From assembly GCA_963931865.1 (NCBI GenBank), contig OZ007513.1, positions 1,178,001 through 1,242,000 of the forward strand: 64,000 nucleotides of DNA, in the 5' to 3' direction. Below the pieces are notes generated by a model. The model had not been told where the DNA came from. It did not search any database and worked only from the letters and a program-made list of their open reading frames with translations. This document shows, one piece after another, positions 57,690-64,000 of this stretch. The translations under genes and the position numbers were made by a program. The stretch's first letter is position 1; each line of letters begins with the position of its first letter. Origin of the DNA: Axinella damicornis. Lineage: Eukaryota > Porifera > Demospongiae > Axinellida > Axinellidae.

Positions 57690-59314
57690 GAGACTGCCGG
57701 ACAAGGGGTAGAGCCGGACAAGGGGTAGAGAGTAAGGAGGTGGTGAAGGAGGCAGCGGGCATTCAAGGACTTCCTTGCGCGAGAGAAGAGCCCCGGACAT
57801 GCAGGGGAGAGTTCACCTGCGGTGGGGGGCGCTTCAGGACGTCGGTTGCTGGTCCCTCAAGGAGGCTGAGGACCGGGGCGAACCCAGAAGTGTTCTGATA
57901 TTCAAACGGCCAAGGTGGGCAGAGAGGAGGAGGATGCTGAGCGATGGAGGGTTCCCTCAGCCTAATTTCTTGGGCAGGTCAACTTGCCTGGAAATTCCAG
58001 ACCTGCTGAGTTGGCTGCAGTGCTTGACCACTATGCCGCAGTGGTGACTTCCAAGCACCCAGAAAAGAGGAACGAGCTCTGGGCTTATCAAGCTACGTTG
58101 ATTGGAGAGGCTAGGCAGTGCGGTTGCCGGGCTGACTCCTACATGTATATGATTCTGCCTTCAGCAACAAATCACTTCCTTTGAAGAGGTACATTTTTCA
58201 AAGATCAACCAGTCTCTTCATTCCACCACATTTCTTGCATATGGGGGTGGGGCTAAGTTTTGCCCTGACTGCATGATGGCACTACTCCCATGAGGGGTGT
58301 GCATTGCATCCAAACCGGCCAATTGTGCAGATGCGGCAGCCAGTGAGGGGCGGGAGGGATGAGCTACACTCAAGGCCCTCAGACAACTACAAGAGAAAGG
58401 AGAGGAGAGGAACATGCTTCCAGTGGAATGAGGGGAAGTGTACACACCCCTATTACAGATGAGCATGTCTGCTCTCGGTGCTATGGGGACCACAAGAAGG
58501 TGGCCTGCAAAGCTGGTGGCGGAGAGGCCAACCGGAAGAGGGAGCCTGGGGCAGCCAGGCCCCCGAGAGGCCAACCGCAAGAGGGAGCCTGGGGCAGCCA
58601 GGCCTACGAGAGGCCAACCGGAAGAGGGAGCCTGGGGCAGCCAGGCCTACGAGAGGCCAACCAGAAGAGGGAGCCTGGGGCAGCCAGGCGCGACTCATGA
58701 GGAGCTGAGCTGACTGGGAGCTTGTGTTGCTCTTGCTGTGTATCCCCTATAATCAAGATGCCACTAGGGAGGTTGGTAAAGAGATCAGAGAACAGCGGGC
58801 AACAAAGTAGTTGTAGTTATAGTACCATAGTGTGTCAGTTGTCTTTCATTATTGGGCATGCAGCAGGAGAACGGCACACACAGACATATATGAGGGAGTT
58901 GAGAGAGATGGATGGCAGAAAGCCGGGGTTTACACAGAGAGCTATCCCAGAATGTCTCAGCAGTAGCAGTACCCCTCTGGTGGTGGAAGAGTGGGAGAAG
59001 TTCCTGAGAGACCACCAGATAAGGAGTATGGTGACTACCTGGTGAGGGTATGAAGGAGGATTCAGGATAGGCTTCCGATACTCAGGCTGTGTGTGCAGGC
59101 AGACAGGGTCGAACGTGAAGCTGGCAGCAGATCACCCAGGGATGGTTGACAGATACCTTGCACGGGAAGTGGAACTTGGTAGAGTGCTTGTCCTGGATCG
59201 GAGGCTCTGCCCGCATATCAGGTGAGCCGCTTCGGGGTCATTCCCAAGAGCCAACCGGGGACGTTATTGAATCACGGGAGTCATTTATATCTACAAGATG
59301 GAGCTCTGTTCAAC
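57690..59314 (+). pseudogene. DIRS-like retroelement remnant, second copy, cut by the gap
   Basis: Matches 39339-41200: the same RRRMLSDGGFPQPNF stretch, zinc-knuckle region (58.41-58.53 kb) with a ~48-bp tandem repeat after it (58.52-58.69 kb), and DHPGMVDRY... region (59.13-59.29 kb). Frames are broken. The sequence ends at the gap exactly where copy 1 continues, so the repeat probably caused the assembly break. It lies antisense inside the HELZ-like gene. Confidence 0.6.
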
Positions 59315-59514
59315 NNNNNNNNNNNNNNNNNNNNNNNNNNNNNNNNNNNNNNNNNNNNNNNNNNNNNNNNNNNNNNNNNNNNNNNNNNNNNNNNNNNNNN
59401 NNNNNNNNNNNNNNNNNNNNNNNNNNNNNNNNNNNNNNNNNNNNNNNNNNNNNNNNNNNNNNNNNNNNNNNNNNNNNNNNNNNNNNNNNNNNNNNNNNNN
59501 NNNNNNNNNNNNNN
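59315..59514. other. Scaffold gap of 200 N
   Basis: Exactly 200 N. HELZ-like orientation is consistent across it (minus on both sides). The missing helicase core exons would have to be here, so the true length is probably kilobases. Confidence 0.95.
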
Positions 59515-59547
59515 CTAGTCATGTGACCGTCATGTGATGACACTCAC

Positions 59548-60545
59548 GGTTTCTGAGGTTTCTTTGCCTTGGTTGACTGGGGAGTGCTGCAGTAGCCTGG
59601 CCTCCTGGTCGTTCAGCACGTGCACCGTGAGCCCTCGGACCATGTGGAACGAACCCAAGTCAAACAGCACCAACTGACCGAGGATGCCTGATCGAGGAGT
59701 GACTGTAAGCTGCAGAGGAGGTCATGAAACCACATTACACTCCTGCTGGGGGAAAGACGTTCTGCATAATGTAATGATGTTTGAGCTCTCAGCAAAGATT
59801 CTGACTACAACGTCATGATCTCAGTTGTACAACATACATGTACATACAGTGAGATTGTGCTGAAATTCATCTTGGTGGTGGAAGCTAAGAGTATACTGCA
59901 CATACTGGGAACAAGGTTGGCTGCCAGTACGTGCAGGTGGATGCAATCGGAGCATGTTCAACTTGATGCAGGAGGTGAGAGCAAGACCTGAGACATCATT
60001 CAGAACCACTCGTACATTATACACACAACAATGAACATGTCATTGAACGCCATTGCCTCTAAGCAACATGCTCAGCAGCAGTTGTTGTGACGCGAGTGCC
60101 AAAAATTGACAATAGATCTATAGCAGCTACATTGTAGAACGTTTACCCTGACAAAGGGGTGGATGAAACATATGCAACAATAATGCCTCGTTCCCACGCG
60201 GCCTGGGAACGAGGCTAGTAACACTACAAAGTGCAAAACAGTTACAGTTGATGGAAAACATGAACCATACAAAGACGGGTATCACAGTTACTGACATTAC
60301 TGGTACCCACCCATCTCAACACGCACCTTGACATGTATCCGATCAGAAGGGGTTATCTTTTGATTGACCTGTATGCCCACCCCTTGCAGGGCTCTGGTGC
60401 CACCGAGGGGCCTCTGCTGACCACCGTACATCACCAGCCACACACCGTCGATGTTGAAGTCTGCCGCCAGAGGGTCGAATAGGACAACAGCATAGAGCAT
60501 TTGGGGGGCCTGCAGGTGTGGGTGTGTGGGTGTGTGTGTGTGGGT

Positions 60546-60584
<39 letters not shown>

Positions 60585-63054
60585 GTTCACTGTATGGTGC
60601 TACACACAATCTGGTGGGGAGAAGTCTGATTTACTACCGTGGTGCCCTTTGTGGTCTGGTCTAAAAGCCAGATGTACCTGTACCCTCTGCCCTTTGCAAC
60701 CACCTCACTAAGAGAACAGCTGATGCAAGACCATTGCCACGGTTACATCACTACACTGCAGCAACATTGGCAACATGGCCTCCTTGCATGCATACATGTA
60801 CATGTATGCATGTAAAGGCTGCAGGAAGAGCCATTGAAGGTTAGCTGGACTACAGATACCATTATCGGCACCAGAGCCTTCAACAAGTCGCAAACGTCTG
60901 TTAAACTATTCCAGCACAAACTTTCAGGTACAAGTAGTTACCCCTCCCCCATACACACCCACACACCCACACACTCACAGTAACAGAGACTTCAAAGACC
61001 CAGCTGATGTTGGTCGTCTGAGACCAGGCCAGAGAGAGCTCCTGCCCCGATACTTCACTAATGGTCACACCATCACGCATTTTCTGCAATACAAGACGAC
61101 AAGTAGTCAGTTGGCATTACTGTACATGATGTAAATTACCCCTACATTGTACTTTGAACTTTGCAAAACTTATATGTATACAGCCAAGGTCACTATGTCC
61201 GGACAATTGTAATTAGACTATGGTATGTTAAAGATGTTTCAATATACACCTCATCGTAAAAGGATATTTCATACAGAGAAACTGAAAGACAAAACCCATA
61301 GTCTAGGCCAGTTATTGCCCTCAAGCAAATAACCTACATGTATATTATACATTCACATTTTGAAAAGAAGGTTCGGAGCTCAGTGCCTTCTGTATAAGGA
61401 GGCACTGAGCTCTGACTACAGAGCACATTGGTATAAAAGGCCTCACAATAATTTGCAGAAGTATACAATCGCTATGCAGTACTACACAGATACTGATTAC
61501 ACATTAGATCATCTGTATCAGTACAGAGGAATGTGTGGATGCAATGTCTGGACATTCTGAGACAAGCCCTGACACATACGCTATTCGATCAGAAGTTGTC
61601 CGGTTACTGGAATTTATCGTGAGCGCTGATCAATAATACCTGCTCACCTCAAATCCCTTGATGTCTTGCTTCTGCTTGTGTTCTGAAGCTATCCTTGCCC
61701 GCAGGAGGAAGGCAAAGTCCTGCGACTCCTGCGCCATCTCGTCCTCAAAGTCATCCAGACCGGACACAGCGTACATGACAGGTTTGGAAGCCTCACCTGT
61801 GGTAGGAGGGAGGGGAGGAGGAGGGGAGGTAAGAAGGGTGGAGGGAAGGAGGAAGGGGGGAGGAAGGAGAGAGGGAAGGAGGAAAGGAGGGAGGGAACAA
61901 AAGAGGAAAGGAAGGAGGGGAGAGAGGGAAGGAGGGAGGAACGGACAGAATGAAGTGGGAGGAATGAAAGGGAGGGGAGGGAAGAATGGGCAGAAGGGAG
62001 GTAAGAAGAGGTGGTAACTCTGTTCTTCCATTGTTCTGTCCAGTTTGGGCTCACCTGGCACTATGGACAAAGGTGGCCCTCCTCCCACACCAACACCCAT
62101 ATGACCAGCTCCCGGCATGACATTCATCAAGGCCACAGGAGGCGGAGCTCCTCCCTGAAACCTTACTGTGTCTCTACTGAGGCGTGGAGTGCTTGCAATC
62201 TGGAGCTGAGAGTTCCACTCGTCCAACTCACCCTGTGAGTGCGCAAACGTGCAGTAGTCACCGTAAATACACCGTCGGCCGGCTTGAATATGCAGACAGA
62301 GCTTGTAGCCGTTTATGGGAAAGGAGAGTAGCGGTCGTCTGCGCATAGAAGCACTCCTCCCCATGCTCTGGGCAGGTGTGGGGTTATTGTAAGCGTGGAG
62401 GGCGTGGGCAGCCACCTGCTGTTTATGTCTGGACCCACTGATGTGATCGTCAAGCTGCTTCTTACTGGTACAGAGCAAGTTGCACACTTCACATCGAAAT
62501 TCAAGGCTGACTGGAGCCCCTCCCATGACTGAATTTGTGCTTGGCAGCTTGTTGACCCCCGCCTGGACTGTCAACCACGACCTCAGTTCCTCGTCACTGT
62601 GGGCAAAGGTACACCGCTGACCGTACGGGCACGTACCAGTATTTAGCATGTGCTTACAGAGCTGGTATTGGTACGGGCCATTGATGTGCGGTGCAGGTCT
62701 TGGCTCGTCCTGACGCTCCTTGTTCCAGGATAAGAGCTCTGCTCTGCTGTGCGCATACGAGCAGTCCTGCCCTTTTGGGCACTCTGTTCTGCTCTGCACA
62801 TTCTTGCATATTTGAAAATCAATGTTGGCAGGAATTTTGGGCTTGGGCCGTATTCTTACCCACCTGTGGGCCCCCACCCCCTGGCCAATTTCTTTGGCGA
62901 CTCTAATAGGTGCCCACTCTTGGCGGCAGACGGAGCATTTCTTCTTGTCTGTCGAGACGTCGAACGTTGCTTTCGACTCAGGCGTTAATGTGGGGTTGGG
63001 TTTGTGGCTCGTAGAACCGAAGCATATTTTACACACTTCACGAGGTTCAGCCAT
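59548..63054 (-). CDS. HELZ-like zinc-finger helicase, N-terminal part
   Basis: Minus-strand exons 63054-62055 (ATG), 61796-61648, 61083-60979, 60509-60311 and 59702-59548, total 1608 nt = 536 codons, phases all consistent. It starts with Cys pairs (CKIC, CSVC). Three CCCH fingers follow at residues 83-102, 133-152 and 253-272, each trailed by AHS.xEL.xW, with a U1-type C2H2 finger at 188-210 (CEVCNLLCTSKKQLDDHISG). Later exons contain VVLFDPLAADFNI and LGQLVLFDLG, resembling the beta-rich module before the helicase in HELZ/HELZ2. The motif-VI exon on contig B (56848) supports one gene spanning the gap. HELZ proteins bind RNA and act in mRNA control; that role here is inferred. ZC3H7 was considered because of the similar CCCH/C2H2 order, but it lacks a helicase. 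Confidence 0.78.
61800..62010 (-). repeat. Polypyrimidine tract before HELZ-like exon 61796
   Basis: About 210 bp of GGGA/GGAA on plus, pyrimidine on the coding strand, ending at acceptor CCACAG. It creates a false in-frame extension of the first exon rich in Pro, Phe and Leu. Confidence 0.85.
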
Positions 63055-64000
63055 CCTCTCATACTAAACTCGCTCCAGTTCCCTTTCAGAACTCTTTTTC
63101 CAGTCGGACTAATTCCTAAAAAGTGAACTACAATACTTACGACAACACTAGGATATCTCTAACAATAAAAAATACTTCCTAGCTAAAAAGCAAGACCGCA
63201 GACTGCGAGTTTTCGTCTTGCATAGTAAATTTATACCGCCATCTTTATGCTGCACTCACGTGCGCCAAATGTACAAGCGCTCGCTGCATGGACCAATCAG
63301 AAGGCGACATTCGGCCTAATTATGGACAGGAAGTAACACATTAATTTTGTTATTGGACTATACAGACATATTCTACAACAATTCTTCCCCTCTCACTCCC
63401 CTGTATGCGGCCTGGTTGTGGGACCCTTATGAGCAGAGACTAGTCTAGCAGGGCTAGCCCATCAAATTTTCCCCAGCACAGATCCGCTCACATGACCGCG
63501 CATGCGTACGCATGCTGAAATGCAAAGGCTAGCTAGCTTGTTGGACTAGTGAGAGACTATACTGAAGAGCAAAACTCAATGGGGTGCACAATAATACATT
63601 TATGGATGAAGTTGAATGCTGTCTAGCTATTTAGATGTGTAGCTAGCTACATAACCTAGCTGCTATCTTGTCATATGCAAACATTCAGTCCCACCTCTGT
63701 GGGAGTGACTGAGTAACATAGTAGCCACAGTGCATAGCTACAGCAGGCTGATCTAAATGCAGTATCACAATCATGCATTCCTGAATGCACCATGCTGTAG
63801 AACTGGCTGCAGAGCTTCAATACTCGCAGCTATGAGCAGCTAGCAAGCAAGCAACAGCATTCAGTAGCTAGCTAGCTAGCTATCTGAGCAAGTTTCAGAG
63901 TCTAGTATAGCTAGCCGAGTAGCTAGCTAGCTAGCTAGCTATATTTAGTTAGTTTTGAACTGATGTCACGCCTGTTTTATAACGGGAGTAGCCGTGGCCC
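63055..64000. other. Upstream region of HELZ-like gene, no gene seen
   Basis: Presumed promoter and 5' flank. The first ~300 bp are moderately GC-rich; further out are AT-rich sequence and (TAGC)n microsatellites near 63860-63940. Confidence 0.4.

Noticed and set aside
61373..61412. Hairpin GAGCTCAGTGCCT ... AGGCACTGAGCTC as a microRNA precursor
   Set aside because: The stem is only 13 bp with a short loop, too small for a precursor; likely another small palindrome.
61630..62054. Continuous frame joining the first and second HELZ-like exons
   Set aside because: The stretch between 62054 and 61797 is the Pro/Phe/Leu-rich polypyrimidine intron. Donor CCAG/GTGAGC and acceptor CCACAG/GT give a clean splice.
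1..64000. tRNA or rRNA genes
   Set aside because: I looked for tRNA box A/B pairs and cloverleaf arms and saw none convincing; a covariance-model scan would settle it.

Overview
The window looks like a compact, intron-containing animal genome. It carries metazoan families: an oxysterol-binding protein (OSBP), an mGlu-type class C GPCR, a HELZ-like zinc-finger helicase and DEATH-domain proteins. Short introns, DEATH + ankyrin architectures, a 2A-like peptide in an immune-type gene, and dense small inverted-repeat elements suggest a sponge (demosponge). That assignment is inference; no species-diagnostic gene is present. Two runs of exactly 200 N (23115-23314 and 59315-59514) look like nominal scaffold gaps and divide the window into three contigs, A, B and C.

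Contig A (1-23114) holds two copies of a DEATH-ankyrin gene on the + strand. Copy 1 (41-7985) enters without its first exon. Copy 2 (15176-22340) is complete, and its first exon encodes a hydrophobic segment followed directly by a 2A-like ribosome-skipping motif. Between them lie the C-terminal half of OSBP (8568-12440, +) and a ~2 kb inverted-repeat element (13.09-15.07 kb). Copy 2 is followed by a second copy of one OSBP exon (22931-23047) and then the gap.

Contig B (23315-59314) starts with the N-terminal half of OSBP on the - strand (26821-23975). It is phase-compatible with the C-terminal half on contig A but in the opposite orientation, so the contigs are misjoined or the locus is rearranged. 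Head-to-head with it is an intronless gene (27342-28658) that fuses a ubiquitin-conjugating (E2) domain to a DEATH domain. A segmental duplication follows (28768-39338 and 41489-53800). Each copy carries a class C GPCR gene (+) and, convergent to it, the last two exons of a HELZ-like gene (-). A decayed DIRS-like retroelement (39.35-41.24 kb) sits between the copies; a second one (57.69-59.31 kb) runs into the second gap. Contig B also carries the C-terminal exons of HELZ-like (56848-51828, -).

Contig C (59515-64000) carries the N-terminal zinc-finger exons of HELZ-like (63054-59548, -). The helicase core is not in the window and would fall in the gap. Aligning the duplicated copies by eye reveals many small DNA elements as insertion differences, with clear terminal repeats and target-site duplications. 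Several conserved exons show single-base frame problems in C/G runs, and OSBP has an in-frame stop, so either these copies are decaying or the assembly carries homopolymer errors.
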